DNA from: an uncultured Acetatifactor sp.
Lineage (GTDB): Bacteria > Bacillota > Clostridia > Lachnospirales > Lachnospiraceae
DNA: 64,000 nt
Direction of reading: 5' to 3'
NCBI GenBank assembly: GCA_910584235.1
Contig: CAJTZD010000003.1
Span: forward strand, 62,001 to 126,000
The position numbers and the translations under genes were made by a program. Below, piece after piece: positions 7,196 through 16,624 of this stretch; within the stretch, counting starts at the first letter, position 1; each line of letters begins with the position of its first letter. Below the pieces are notes generated by a model. It saw only the letters and a list, made by a program, of their open reading frames with translations, ran no database searches and was not told the origin of the DNA.

Positions 7196-10153
7196 TCAAA
7201 TCTCCAGCCCAATCGTCACAATCTCAAAAGGCTTCAGCGTAAGCGCCAGTCCGCCGCCTGTCCAGGCAAGCTTCTCCCGCTCCTCTTCCATCAGATTGCA
7301 GGCGAATATCCCTTTTACCCGATCAGGCACCTGCAAAGTTACAACAGTATTCACGCCGTCCCGCTCGTTGAGTCTGACGATGACTGCGCCGCCGTCCTCA
7401 GCGCGCTTCACCGCGGTGATTTCCACGCCCGCCCGGTCCAGGGACAGGAAGCCCTCCGGAAGCCTGCCGCTGCCTTTTCCCTCATACACTGCCACCGGAT
7501 GGTTGAATGCAAGGGCCGTCTCCTCCACCCGGGCCGTGCGCTCGTTTCCGGCATGGGGATACAGGGCGTAGCGGAAGTCATGCTCCCCCTCGTCCGCCTG
7601 CTTGCCCGGGGAATCGCTGCTGCGCAGCAGCGCCAAATCCAGTACATTGCCGAACACTTTATGGCCGTATTTACAGTCATTCATCAGCGCCACGCCGTAA
7701 TCATCCCTGGACAAATCCACCCACTTATGGGCACAGATCTCAAATCTGGCTCTGTCCCAGGAGGTGTTCTTCGTGGTCGGCCGGCGAATGCTGCCAAACT
7801 GGATATCACAGGTTACCTCATTGCAAAACACATCCACCGGGAACTGCGTCCGCAGCATACGATGTCTCTCATGCCAGTCCGCATGGGTGTCGAATTCCAC
7901 ATATCCTCTGCCCTGGCGCAGGAAGATCCTCTGGGTCAGCCTGGAATCCCCGTAAACATACTCCTGATACATCACGGCGTCCACACCCTCGACGGCCGTC
8001 CCCTGGGATACCAGTGTAAATTCCCTGGGTGCTTTCTCGTCATAGAACACCTCAATATCCCATGCGTTGCCGTCCTCGTCGTCGTACACCTGCAGAATGT
8101 TCGCCGCCGCTTCGGGCGCCAGCGCTTCCCTTTCATTCTCCCTGTCCCAGACAGAGCAGATATGTCCCTTTTCGTCAAAGGTCACGCGAAGCTTTTCGTT
8201 GGCGATATAGTCCGCTCCCACGGACAGCCCGTGGCCGGCCTCTGCTTTCTGTATCAGGGCAGCACATCCCATGGCAGGCAGATCTGCCAGATACCATGTG
8301 CCCTCATGCTCCACATACTCTTCTCTCCCAAAGGAAAGGCTGTTCACGGCCTTAGTCCCCTGCAGCACGGAGGCGTACATCCTCTCCGTCTCCTGCCGCA
8401 CTCTCTCGTACATAGCCTGATAGCGGGGGATACACTCATCGTAAACCCGCTTGATGGAAGAGCCCGGAATGATATCGTGGAACTGGAACAGGAGCATCTC
8501 TTTCCAGATTTCGTCCAACTCCTCTTTCGGATATGTCTCTCCTGCGTAGAGCATCCCAAGGACTGACGCATACTCCAGCTCCCGCAGAGCCTGCTCCATC
8601 AGACGATTATATTTTTTGTTCCTGGCCTGGGTGGTGTAGGTGCCCCGGTGCTTTTCCAGGTACAGCTCGCCGCTCCAGCAGGGGTATTCCTCCCTGTCGT
8701 GATCAATGTCATGGAAGAAATCCCTGGCAAAGCGCTGTCTGGCGGGAGAGAATCCCTCAAAGTTCTTCAGGCGGTCCAGCTTCTCCAGATGATAGGTCCC
8801 GGGGCCTCCGCCGCCGTCCCCGATGCCGAACAGCGCCAGGGCCTCCTCGCAGACTCCCTTTTCGTGGTACTTTTGCTCAATGGTGCGGATGCTGGCCGCG
8901 GAGGCCTGGCTGTTATAGGTCTCCTCGGGAAGCATATGGGCCAGCACCTCGGAACCGTCTAAGCCTTTCCACCGGAACGTATGGTAGGGGAAATCATTAT
9001 GTTCATTCCATGACAGCTTCTGGGTCATGAAATATTTCATGCCGCTCTTTGCCATGATCTGAGGCAGGGCCGCGGAATAACCGAATACGTCGGGCAGCCA
9101 TACATTGTCCACCTCCTGGCCGAACTCCTCTCTCCAGAACCTGGTTCCGTAGAGGATCTGGCGCACCAGGGACTCCCCCCCGGTCAGGTTCGTGTCCGCC
9201 TCCACCCACATGCCTCCCTGGACTTCCACCTTGCCCTCTGCCACACGCTTCTTCATGGCATCGAAGATGGAGGGATAATATTTCTTCATCCACTCCAATA
9301 GCTGGGGCTGACTGAAACCGAAACGGTAATCATCAAACCGGTCCATCATTTTGTCCACCGTGGCGAATGTCCTGGCCCCCTTGCGGATGGTCTCCCGGAC
9401 GGGCCACAGCCAGGCAAGGTCGATATGGGCATGGCCGATGAAGTCCACGGTCAGAGAGGGCGTTCCCCCCTGCTTGCCCAGCTCTTTGCCAAGGATGGCT
9501 CTGGCCTTTACCGCCTCTTCCTCCGTGTAATCGTACATGACATTCATAGCGTCATTGACGCACTTCAATATGGCGGAACGCCTGGGGCCCTCCGGCAGGT
9601 TCTCAAAGGCCTCTTTCAGCACAAACACATCATAGTACAAGGCCCGCAGCTGTGGATAGCATTTGGCGATAGCGGCCTCTTTCAGGTTCCCGCTCTCCAC
9701 ATAATTGCCGAACAGGTCGTTGCAGCCCGCGTCCACCCATACATCCACGGCGCCGTCCCCCTCGGGCAAAAGCGCCAAAGGCACCACACGCTTGCGAACG
9801 GAGCCGTACTCCCAGACCACACTGCCATGGGTCAGCCCGATCACCGGGTTGCCCGTACTGTCACAGCAAAGTCCCTCTCCGCTGACATCCAGCAAAAGTA
9901 CCAGCTCCTCCCGGCAACAGCCCTCGGGAATCTGTCCGGTGAAATGGATCCAGGCACAGTCGAACAGATCACCCCAGTGATCCCCCAGGGCGAGCTTCTT
10001 CTCCTCCCCGGACAGCCTCTTAGCAAAAGGCACCGGCTCTTTGGTCACATATGCGCTGGCGGAAAGGGTCTGCAGCTCCTTATAATACTTTCCGTGCAGC
10101 CTTGACGCAAATTTTTCCATCCTTTCGATGGTCTTCTTCTCAAAAGAATACAT
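7196..10153 (-). CDS. GH38 alpha-mannosidase
   Basis: The protein is 985 residues with a GH38 layout. A non-catalytic N-terminal domain of about 230 residues comes first. The zinc-binding block GHAHIDLAWLWP follows (His241, Asp245), then WVEADTNLTGGESLVRQ (about 316-331). The nucleophile block is LPDVFGYSAALPQ (Asp355), and a long C-terminal beta-sandwich ends the protein. It lacks a signal peptide, so cytoplasmic trimming of imported alpha-mannosides is inferred. AGGAGG lies 6 nt before the ATG. It is transcribed alone, divergently from a GntR-LacI regulator, and ends at the terminator 7104-7143. The divergent pairing suggests direct control by that regulator. Confidence 0.93.
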   Translation of the reverse strand: MYSFEKKTIERMEKFASRLHGKYYKELQTLSASAYVTKEPVPFAKRLSGEEKKLALGDHWGDLFDCAWIHFTGQIPEGCCREELVLLLDVSGEGLCCDSTGNPVIGLTHGSVVWEYGSVRKRVVPLALLPEGDGAVDVWVDAGCNDLFGNYVESGNLKEAAIAKCYPQLRALYYDVFVLKEAFENLPEGPRRSAILKCVNDAMNVMYDYTEEEAVKARAILGKELGKQGGTPSLTVDFIGHAHIDLAWLWPVRETIRKGARTFATVDKMMDRFDDYRFGFSQPQLLEWMKKYYPSIFDAMKKRVAEGKVEVQGGMWVEADTNLTGGESLVRQILYGTRFWREEFGQEVDNVWLPDVFGYSAALPQIMAKSGMKYFMTQKLSWNEHNDFPYHTFRWKGLDGSEVLAHMLPEETYNSQASAASIRTIEQKYHEKGVCEEALALFGIGDGGGGPGTYHLEKLDRLKNFEGFSPARQRFARDFFHDIDHDREEYPCWSGELYLEKHRGTYTTQARNKKYNRLMEQALRELEYASVLGMLYAGETYPKEELDEIWKEMLLFQFHDIIPGSSIKRVYDECIPRYQAMYERVRQETERMYASVLQGTKAVNSLSFGREEYVEHEGTWYLADLPAMGCAALIQKAEAGHGLSVGADYIANEKLRVTFDEKGHICSVWDRENEREALAPEAAANILQVYDDEDGNAWDIEVFYDEKAPREFTLVSQGTAVEGVDAVMYQEYVYGDSRLTQRIFLRQGRGYVEFDTHADWHERHRMLRTQFPVDVFCNEVTCDIQFGSIRRPTTKNTSWDRARFEICAHKWVDLSRDDYGVALMNDCKYGHKVFGNVLDLALLRSSDSPGKQADEGEHDFRYALYPHAGNERTARVEETALAFNHPVAVYEGKGSGRLPEGFLSLDRAGVEITAVKRAEDGGAVIVRLNERDGVNTVVTLQVPDRVKGIFACNLMEEEREKLAWTGGGLALTLKPFEIVTIGLEI

Positions 10154-10201
10154 TTCATGCCTCCTTTTCTATTAATTTATATTATTGTATATTTTATATC
10201 T

Positions 10202-10230
10202 TTTATAACACATATTTTAATGGCAGTCAA
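10202..10230 (-). promoter_or_regulatory. Sigma-A promoter of the GH38 gene
   Basis: Minus strand TTGACT, 17-nt spacer, TATAAA, giving a leader of about 40 nt to the GH38 ATG. Confidence 0.7.
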
Positions 10231-10265
10231 TAATTTTGAACAAATTATCTTGTTTTTCACAGTTC

Positions 10266-10297
10266 TATAATGTATACTTTAATATAGTATGTATACA
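10266..10297 (+). promoter_or_regulatory. Regulator -10 box with paired TGTATAC motifs
   Basis: A TATAAT (10266-10271) with a poor -35 precedes the regulator gene. TGTATAC occurs at 10271-10277 and again as TGTATACA at 10290-10297, 19 bp apart. Each fits the GntR operator pattern (GTM-KAC). The position directly downstream of the -10 suggests autoregulation. Confidence 0.45.
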
Positions 10298-10354
10298 ATC
10301 TCGTCTTCCGTAAAAAGGCGAAAGCTACCCAAGACAGAAAGGCACAGGTAAGAC

Positions 10355-11425
10355 ATGGAATCAAAAACAGCAAAATATGCCATTGTAAAGCAATCCATAA
10401 AGCAGCAGATTGAGGACGGCACATTGGCCCTGGATGAAAAGCTGCCCACAGAGGCGGAGTATGCCCACATTTATAACGTAAGCACCATCACTGTCCGCAG
10501 AGCGCTGACAGAGCTGGCTGAAGAGGGATATATCAAACGGCTGAAGCACAAGGGCACATTCGTGACTTCTCCGGCCGGCGCCGGAGCCACCAGCCGCCTG
10601 ATCGCGCTGATCCTGTATTCCGAGGATCACAATGACAGCTCCTATATCCAGATCATCCGGGGTGCCCAGACAATGGCCTCTTCTTTCGGCTACTCCCTTA
10701 TCATAGAATGGATTGACACGGACCCTGTCCAGGAGGCGGCCGCCATCCGGAAAATGCTGAATCTCCATGTAGAGGGACTCCTCCTCTACTCCTTTGACCC
10801 TGCCAAAAGCATCGGAAACTACCGGTTTCTGGAGGAAAACAAGATTCCTTTCGTCCTGTTGGACCGCTATGACCCGGATTATCCCTGCTATTACTCCGGC
10901 TGCAACAATTACAACGGGGGAGCCATAGCTACCCGGCTGCTTTTGGATTACGGACATGAAAAAATCCGGTTTGCCGGATATCGTTTCTTCCTCCAGTCGG
11001 AACAGGAACGGTATGACGGCTTCTGCAGTATGATGCGGGGGGCCGGACATATGGTATCAAAGGAAAGCCTGATCATGGATATAGATTATGACGCGCTGGC
11101 CGCACAGATTCGGGACGGAGAGGTCACTGCCGTATTCTGCTGCAACGACAGGCTGGCTGTAAAAATGCTCCGCAGTCTCCGGGAGAGGGGACTGCGCGTT
11201 CCGGAGGATGTATCCGTCATGGGCTTTGACGACTGGACGGCCTCCCCGGACGTGGCCAGAGAACTGACTACTGTCAGACAGGATTTCACCGAAATCGGAG
11301 CCAATACCTCATATATGCTCATAAGCCTGCTCCAGGGACGCTTCTCGGGGAATCCGGTGAAGATCCTATCCGATGTGGCTTTGGTAGTGCGAAGCACCGT
11401 GGCAGCTCCTGCAGCCGGACAGTAA
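10355..11425 (+). CDS. GntR-LacI chimeric transcriptional regulator
   Basis: This is a full-length 356-residue protein. Residues 1-75 are a GntR winged helix (LPTEAEYAHIYNVSTITVRR, EGYIKRLKHKGTFV). Residues 85-350 are a LacI-type sugar-binding domain (RLIALILYSED, GLLLYSFDP, LLDRYDPDY, VMGFDDW). It closely resembles the truncated regulator at the window start, so the two arose by duplication. It is divergent from the GH38 alpha-mannosidase, with paired TGTATAC motifs in between. It probably represses GH38 until a mannoside binds; the ligand is inferred. Confidence 0.9.
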   Translation: MESKTAKYAIVKQSIKQQIEDGTLALDEKLPTEAEYAHIYNVSTITVRRALTELAEEGYIKRLKHKGTFVTSPAGAGATSRLIALILYSEDHNDSSYIQIIRGAQTMASSFGYSLIIEWIDTDPVQEAAAIRKMLNLHVEGLLLYSFDPAKSIGNYRFLEENKIPFVLLDRYDPDYPCYYSGCNNYNGGAIATRLLLDYGHEKIRFAGYRFFLQSEQERYDGFCSMMRGAGHMVSKESLIMDIDYDALAAQIRDGEVTAVFCCNDRLAVKMLRSLRERGLRVPEDVSVMGFDDWTASPDVARELTTVRQDFTEIGANTSYMLISLLQGRFSGNPVKILSDVALVVRSTVAAPAAGQ

Positions 11426-11492
11426 GCTCCCGCATTTTCCCTCACACTGTCTGCAGTCTCACTGCTTCCCCACCACATCTTCCGACAGAGAG

Positions 11493-11528
11493 AAAGCCGG
11501 ACAATCTCAGCGCTCATTGTCCGGCTTT
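11493..11528. terminator. Convergent-gene terminator hairpin
   Basis: AAAGCCGGACAAT and ATTGTCCGGCTTT form a perfect 13-bp stem with a 10-nt loop between the regulator and the small protein gene. It overlaps the last codons of the latter (stop at 11507-11509). Confidence 0.7.
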
Positions 11529-11728
11529 CCAGCATTCATATCCGTATAACAGTCCAGGAGGCCCACGGTCTCATTGGCCGGGCGGCCATACATGTTGCAG
11601 CACTTATGGGAAACCTCTCCGCCGCCGCTTTTCTCCTCATCCATCTCCACACTCATCCGGACCACGCCCATCCGGGTCTCCCTGTCGAGATGATTCAGGA
11701 TTTCGTCTATCAGCTTCTCGTTTTCCAT
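11507..11728 (-). CDS. Small acidic protein of unknown function
   Basis: This 73-residue protein starts at MENEKLIDEILNHLD, with GGAGG-like GGAGGGA 9 nt upstream. It is acidic and helical at the N-terminus, then has SHKCCNMYGRPAN and ends TDMNAGKPDNER. I do not recognise a family. The paired cysteines could bind metal, but no second pair is visible. It follows the CE1-type esterase by 118 bp as the last gene of the GH35 run, and its 3' end lies in the terminator stem. The good ribosome site and sensible composition support it being real. Confidence 0.6.
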   Translation of the reverse strand: MENEKLIDEILNHLDRETRMGVVRMSVEMDEEKSGGGEVSHKCCNMYGRPANETVGLLDCYTDMNAGKPDNER

Positions 11729-11846
11729 AGATATTGTCCCTCCTCTCCCTATCCGGCCACTTCCTGACACCGGAGCGAAAAGCCCGGAAGCCCCGGCGGC
11801 CGATCCCGAGGCCCTGCCCCTCCCGGCCGCCGGAAGCTTCCCAGGC

Positions 11847-12659
11847 TCAGCGCAGATCCATATCTGTCCCCAGCCACCACCGGAGCACATCCTGGATCTT
11901 CTCGTCCCAGTATTTCCACTGATGGTCTCCCGCGGTTTCCTCACAGGTCAGGTCGTATCCCAGCTTCCTCACATAGTCCCAGGCTTTCAGATTCCCCTGA
12001 TACAGGAAGTCCTCCGTGCCGCACCAGGCATAGAGCCTGGCCAGCGGCTTCTTCTCCGCCACATTCCGCTCTGCCAGGGCAAGCAGATCGTTGTCCGAAC
12101 CTTTCAGGTCGTCCGCCGAGCCGAAAATCCCCCGAAACAGGGCCAGCATCTCAGCATCCTCCGCCGCCTCTACATTCCTGCGGTAATCCTCCACCATGTC
12201 CAGCGCACCGGACAGAGAGGCCGCGGCTCCGAACGTCCCTCCTGCCCCCAGTCCCAGCTTCCAGGCGCCGTAACCGCCCATGGACAGGCCCGCCGCCAAA
12301 GTATCCTCTCTCCTGTCGGACATCTGGGGGAAGAATCCCCTGCAGATTTGAGGCAATTCCTCGGAGACATAGGTCCAGTACTTCATTCCATAGGTGGTGT
12401 CCGTGTAAAAGGCCAGATGGGTGGTGGGCATCACCACGGCGATTCCCAGCTTGCTGGCATACCGTTCAATGGATGTCCGTCTCTGCCAGATGGTCTGATC
12501 GTCGCTCATGCCGTGGAGCAGATAAAGCGTCTTGCACTTCCCGTCCGCCCCTTTCCCCTCCATGCCGATCTGTCCTTTGGTCTCCTGGGGCAGTATCACG
12601 TCCATATTCACGCACATCCCCAAAACATCCGAAAAGCAGTTTACATGTAATAATGCCAT
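11847..12659 (-). CDS. Alpha/beta-hydrolase esterase (CE1 / esterase D-like)
   Basis: This 270-residue cytoplasmic esterase of the EstA/FrmB/CE1 type has a complete triad in view: Ser126 in GLSMGGYGAW, Asp217 in GTEDFLY and His246 in GDHQWKYW. The oxyanion region is LYLLHGMSDD (about 45-54). Such enzymes in carbohydrate loci often cleave acetyl or feruloyl esters, but tributyrin esterases look the same, so the substrate is open. AGGAGG precedes the ATG. It lies 28 nt after the YitT gene in a minus-strand run led by GH35. Confidence 0.82.
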   Translation of the reverse strand: MALLHVNCFSDVLGMCVNMDVILPQETKGQIGMEGKGADGKCKTLYLLHGMSDDQTIWQRRTSIERYASKLGIAVVMPTTHLAFYTDTTYGMKYWTYVSEELPQICRGFFPQMSDRREDTLAAGLSMGGYGAWKLGLGAGGTFGAAASLSGALDMVEDYRRNVEAAEDAEMLALFRGIFGSADDLKGSDNDLLALAERNVAEKKPLARLYAWCGTEDFLYQGNLKAWDYVRKLGYDLTCEETAGDHQWKYWDEKIQDVLRWWLGTDMDLR

Positions 12660-12687
12660 TTCTTTTTCCTCCTACATCTATTTTTTA

Positions 12688-13557
12688 CTACAGTGCATTC
12701 TTGTCCAGAGAAAATCCCCGCCCTTTCACCTCGCTGACTCTGGTGACCACCATGAAGCAGGCCGGATCAATGCCGTGGACGATCTTCTCCAGTTTAAAAA
12801 GCTCTCGGTTGGAGATGACGCTGAATATCATCTGGCTCTTGTCATGCAGATAACCGCCCTCGGCATTCAGCAGGGTCACACCCCTGTCCAGCTGCTTTAA
12901 GATAGCGTCCCTTATCTCTTCCGATTTGCCGCTCACGATTTTCACCTCGGTCTGGGTGGTGCCGATCATCATGGTCTTGTCCAGGGCAATGGCCGACAGC
13001 ATTACAAATACGATGCCATACAAAATATTCTCCGCTTTCTGATACGGCACCTGCAGCAGCAGAATGCACACATCGAAAACATACAGACTTACAGACACCG
13101 GAATCCGGAAACATTTATATAAAATCAGAGGCGGAATATCCATGCCTCCCGTGGAAGCCCCGGTACGGATCACCAGCCCCAGGAATAAGCCCACCCCAAG
13201 TCCGGCAAACAGCGTGCACAGCAGAATATCCTCCGTCAGCACAAAATCTCCCAAAAGCCTGTCAAACACCCCCAGCGCCGCGGGAATCAGGACTGTACTC
13301 AGCAGTGTAGTCACCGCAAAGGCCTTTCCCAGCACGATCAGTCCCAGGATCAGCATGCTCAGGTTCACAAAAAACAAAAGCACGGATACCGGAAGCCCCG
13401 TCAGATAATGCGCCGCCAGCGCTATACCGGTAGCTCCGCCGCTGGTGAGATTGGCCGGCAAAAGGAACACCTTTACCGTCAGCGCATACAAAACATTTCC
13501 CAGTACAATGGCCGCGACGGACCGCACAGACCAATGCATCTGCAATTTACCCTCCAT
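12688..13557 (-). CDS. YitT family membrane protein (DUF161 + DUF2179)
   Basis: The 289-residue protein begins with five to six hydrophobic segments (about 10-200), including the repeated family feature PANLTSGGATGIA near residue 34 and TGASTGGMDIP near 134. It ends with a soluble DUF2179 domain (GTTQTEVKIVSGKSEEI to VTRVSEVKGRGFSL). YitT proteins are common in Firmicutes with several paralogues per genome; their transported substrate or role is not settled. GGAGGAAGT sits directly before the ATG. It is 12 nt from the acyltransferase gene upstream, so the two are probably co-transcribed. Confidence 0.87.
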   Translation of the reverse strand: MEGKLQMHWSVRSVAAIVLGNVLYALTVKVFLLPANLTSGGATGIALAAHYLTGLPVSVLLFFVNLSMLILGLIVLGKAFAVTTLLSTVLIPAALGVFDRLLGDFVLTEDILLCTLFAGLGVGLFLGLVIRTGASTGGMDIPPLILYKCFRIPVSVSLYVFDVCILLLQVPYQKAENILYGIVFVMLSAIALDKTMMIGTTQTEVKIVSGKSEEIRDAILKQLDRGVTLLNAEGGYLHDKSQMIFSVISNRELFKLEKIVHGIDPACFMVVTRVSEVKGRGFSLDKNAL

Positions 13558-13569
13558 ACTTCCTCCACA

Positions 13570-14589
13570 TTACAGCAATTTCTTTATATATGGCAGCTTT
13601 TTCACGAAATAGATGACGAGCATTGCCGTCAGCGTGCTGGCTGCCACAAACAGGATACAGGCCAGAAAGGGATTCATGTATGAGGATAAAAACGGAACCA
13701 TATCCTGGAGCTGATTACGCACCACATCCTCTATCAGATATACCCCGAAAGCGCAGCTTCCCATGGCCAGTATGATTTTTTGCGCCAGCCCGTTCCCTAC
13801 CTTTATCTCTTTTACGAATAGAAACAGCAGGCTTGCCAGAAGCCATACAAGCACTGTATGGAAATCCTCCGTATAAGTCCCATTTGCCTTAAAATAGAAA
13901 CCCGCCGGCAGAACCGTCAGCGCCAGTACCCCTGCAAACAAGGCGCCCGTTATCCTTTTGTCCTGCAGAAAACGCAGTCTGCTGTCCTGGATTTTGTTCG
14001 CCAGAAAGTATCCCGTCAGCGGATAAAAGATAATATCCGCGTGAAAAGGAAAGGTTAGATTCAGCACATACCCGGTATAAATGCGGCCAAAAGAAACCGC
14101 AGTGGTAAATAAGCCGATGCCAAACAGGTATAAATAATCCCGCTCTTTCATTCCCGCCGCCAGGATCCTGAGAAAGGGCAAAATCAACAGCATGGAGAGA
14201 TAGGATTTCAGGAACCAATAGGGCTCTATGATATTCCCGCAGTAGCAGTACAGCAGCCATGTGCCCACCTGAAACCCGTTCTCCGGATGTACGCGGACAA
14301 TCCTGCAATACTGCAGAAACGTAAACAATAAAATGATAATCAGAAAACGCAGCACACGTTTGCGGAATAACTCCCTTAAGCTCTCCTGTCTGCCCAGCAA
14401 TACTCCTCCCGACACCATGAAGAACACGGGAACCGCAACCTTGCACAGGATGGAAAGAGTCAGAGAACCCCAATAAGAAAACGGGTTATCCGTATTGGCA
14501 TAAAGGGAATATCCCAATGTCCTCGTATGGTTAAACAGGACCAAAAAGATTGCTATTACCCTTAAAAGCTCTAAATAGACCTTTTTCAT
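13570..14589 (-). CDS. Acyltransferase family 3 membrane protein
   Basis: About 339 residues, almost all in roughly ten membrane spans. The N-terminal family motif is present (YLELLRVIAIFLVLFNH, with the conserved His), followed by VPVFFMVSGGVLLG. These integral membrane O-acyltransferases (OatA, WecH and relatives) acylate cell-wall or surface sugars; the acceptor cannot be told. I start it at 14589 (MKKVYLELL), preceded by GGGGA. A longer reading from 14682 adds a poorly fitting basic stretch and would overlap the GH35 stop. It lies between GH35 and YitT on the same strand. Confidence 0.85.
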   Translation of the reverse strand: MKKVYLELLRVIAIFLVLFNHTRTLGYSLYANTDNPFSYWGSLTLSILCKVAVPVFFMVSGGVLLGRQESLRELFRKRVLRFLIIILLFTFLQYCRIVRVHPENGFQVGTWLLYCYCGNIIEPYWFLKSYLSMLLILPFLRILAAGMKERDYLYLFGIGLFTTAVSFGRIYTGYVLNLTFPFHADIIFYPLTGYFLANKIQDSRLRFLQDKRITGALFAGVLALTVLPAGFYFKANGTYTEDFHTVLVWLLASLLFLFVKEIKVGNGLAQKIILAMGSCAFGVYLIEDVVRNQLQDMVPFLSSYMNPFLACILFVAASTLTAMLVIYFVKKLPYIKKLL

Positions 14590-14678
14590 ATATCGTCCCC
14601 TTATGACGCGGCGGGCTGCTGCCATCCGGCATGCCGTATCCTGTCCCGCCGCCTCGGAATTACGTATCAGAGACAAAT

Positions 14679-16430
14679 TCACCCTACGTCCGGCTGATCC
14701 CGCAGCGTGATCCTGCCCGGCGCTTTCCCTTCCGTCTCAAAGAGGATGATTTCGTTCTCTCCCATCCGCAGCAGGGGCCCCGGGATATAAAGGCGCTTTT
14801 GAGGCCCGATCTCCCAGAATCTTCCTATATTGAAGCCGTTTACAAAAGCGCATCCCTTGCCCCAGCCTGCAAAGTCCAGGAACGTATCTCCGATCTCCTC
14901 CTCTTTGAAGACAAACTTGTAGAACGCCGGCGTTCCGGGCAGATATTCCCGGTCAAAGTCTATGTTCTCCGCATTGTCCAAAGGCAGCGGATACTGCTCC
15001 CAGTGATTGTGCATATGCCCGTTGATCTGCACGCACTGGTCGATGCCCTTGCGCTGTCTCTCCATATAAGGCCCGAAGTTTACGCGGCCCATATTCTCCA
15101 CCAGAATGTCCAGCCTGGCATCTTTCCCGGCGGGAAGCTCCAGATTCAGCTCCCGCTCCTCCAGCAATTCCCTGTCGTACAATGTCACTGCCGGCTTATC
15201 GTTCAGCAGGATATTCGCCCTGTCATTTGCCCCCCAGAGCCTTATCTTTCCCAGATTCTCCTCTGTGTGCAGTCTGGTGCGGTACAGGATATAGCCATAG
15301 TTCTGGCCCAGCTTCTCCATTGACTGGGGCCAGACGCTCTCCGTCCTTTGGCTGATGGTTTCCAGCGTGGAGTTCAGGCTCACTCTCTCACAAGCCTCCA
15401 GCTCCCCATACGCTTTCCTTTCAATCTTCGTGGTAAACGCTACCTCAGGCAGCGGCGCGTACTTTCCGATGACCTCCCGGTACCGGCGGTACTTCTCCGT
15501 AACCTGACCGTCCTCTGTGAGCACGGCATCGTAGTCATAAGAGGTCACATCCGGGGTCAGTTCGTCATAGTAATTGGAACCGTTCATAAAGCCGAAGTTG
15601 GTGCCGCCCTCGAACATGTAGATGTTCACATGCCCCATTTCCAGCATTTTGTCCAGATCCTTTACGCTCTCCTCCAGGTTGCCCCGCATATGCCCGCCGT
15701 TGCCCCAGTGGTCAAACCAGCCAACCCAGAATTCCGTGCACATCAGCGGCCCGCCCTCCGTGTACTCTTCCAGCGTATGGAACCGCTCCGCGGTCCTGGA
15801 GCCGAAATTCCCTGTGGGCAGCGCCCCGGGAAGCTTCCCGGCATTCAGGCTCTCCGGGAAAGGGCCGTCCGAAGTCACAAGGGGCACCTCCACGCCGCCC
15901 TCCCGCATCAGACGCCTGATTTCCTCCAGATACGCCCTGTCGTTGGCATAATACCCGTATTCATTCTCCACCTGCATCAGGATCACCGGACCGCCTTTTG
16001 TGCACTGCAGGGGAGCCAGCTTCGGCAGCAACACCTTATAATACTCCTCCACATGGCGCAGGAAAGGCCCGTAGCTGACCCGCAGCCGCATACCGTCCTC
16101 CCGAAGAAGCCATGCGGGCAGGCCGCCGAACTCCCACTCCGCACAGATATAGGGCGAGGGACGTAAGATCACATGCAGCCCCAGTTCTTCCGCCAGCCCC
16201 ACGAAACGCTCTATGTCCAGTATTCCCTCAAAACAAAATTCCCCTTTCTCACGCTCATGGAGATTCCAGGGGATATAGGTCTCCACTGTATTGCAGCCCA
16301 TAGCCTTAAGCTTCTCCAGCCTGTCCCTCCAGTATTCCGGAACGATCCGGAAATAGTGGATGGCGCCGGAAATGATCTTGACCGGCTTTCCGTTTAAATA
16401 AAAATTGTCCCTGATTTCAAATACGCTCAT
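14679..16430 (-). CDS. GH35 beta-galactosidase
   Basis: The 583-residue protein has the GH35 blocks in order: SGAIHYFRIVPEYWRDRL (21-38), NTVETYIPWNLHE (47-59), RPSPYICAEWEFGGLPAWL (90-108), the acid/base in QVENEYGYY (Glu157) and the nucleophile in CTEFWVGWFDHWG (Glu233). Jelly-roll domains follow (NGFNIGRFWEIGPQ near the C-terminus). It has no signal peptide, so it should cleave terminal beta-galactose from imported oligosaccharides, for example from complex N-glycans or host mucin glycans. GGGGGAT lies upstream of the ATG. It is the first gene of the run down to the small protein at 11507. Confidence 0.93.
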   Translation of the reverse strand: MSVFEIRDNFYLNGKPVKIISGAIHYFRIVPEYWRDRLEKLKAMGCNTVETYIPWNLHEREKGEFCFEGILDIERFVGLAEELGLHVILRPSPYICAEWEFGGLPAWLLREDGMRLRVSYGPFLRHVEEYYKVLLPKLAPLQCTKGGPVILMQVENEYGYYANDRAYLEEIRRLMREGGVEVPLVTSDGPFPESLNAGKLPGALPTGNFGSRTAERFHTLEEYTEGGPLMCTEFWVGWFDHWGNGGHMRGNLEESVKDLDKMLEMGHVNIYMFEGGTNFGFMNGSNYYDELTPDVTSYDYDAVLTEDGQVTEKYRRYREVIGKYAPLPEVAFTTKIERKAYGELEACERVSLNSTLETISQRTESVWPQSMEKLGQNYGYILYRTRLHTEENLGKIRLWGANDRANILLNDKPAVTLYDRELLEERELNLELPAGKDARLDILVENMGRVNFGPYMERQRKGIDQCVQINGHMHNHWEQYPLPLDNAENIDFDREYLPGTPAFYKFVFKEEEIGDTFLDFAGWGKGCAFVNGFNIGRFWEIGPQKRLYIPGPLLRMGENEIILFETEGKAPGRITLRDQPDVG

Positions 16431-16624
16431 ATTGATCCCCCTTATTCTTCTATGATGTCTTCAGCTCCGCAGTCCCGGGCATCGTCTCGCCGCCCTGCCG
16501 CGCCGTCAGTTTGGGAAACCGTTTTGCACTGACGTTTTGCCTTGTCTTTCTGAAACCGCTTTCTTCTATTTTATCATATGGGATTTCAGGCAGGATGTCA
16601 AGAGAGATTCTGGGGAGCAGGATC

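Noticed and set aside
7499..8566. Long plus-strand open frame opposite the GH38 gene
   Set aside because: It lies wholly antisense to conserved catalytic sequence, has no ribosome site, and its composition is that of a complement-strand shadow.
15348..16166. 272-codon plus-strand frame opposite GH35
   Set aside because: Antisense to the catalytic blocks of GH35; no start signal or family.
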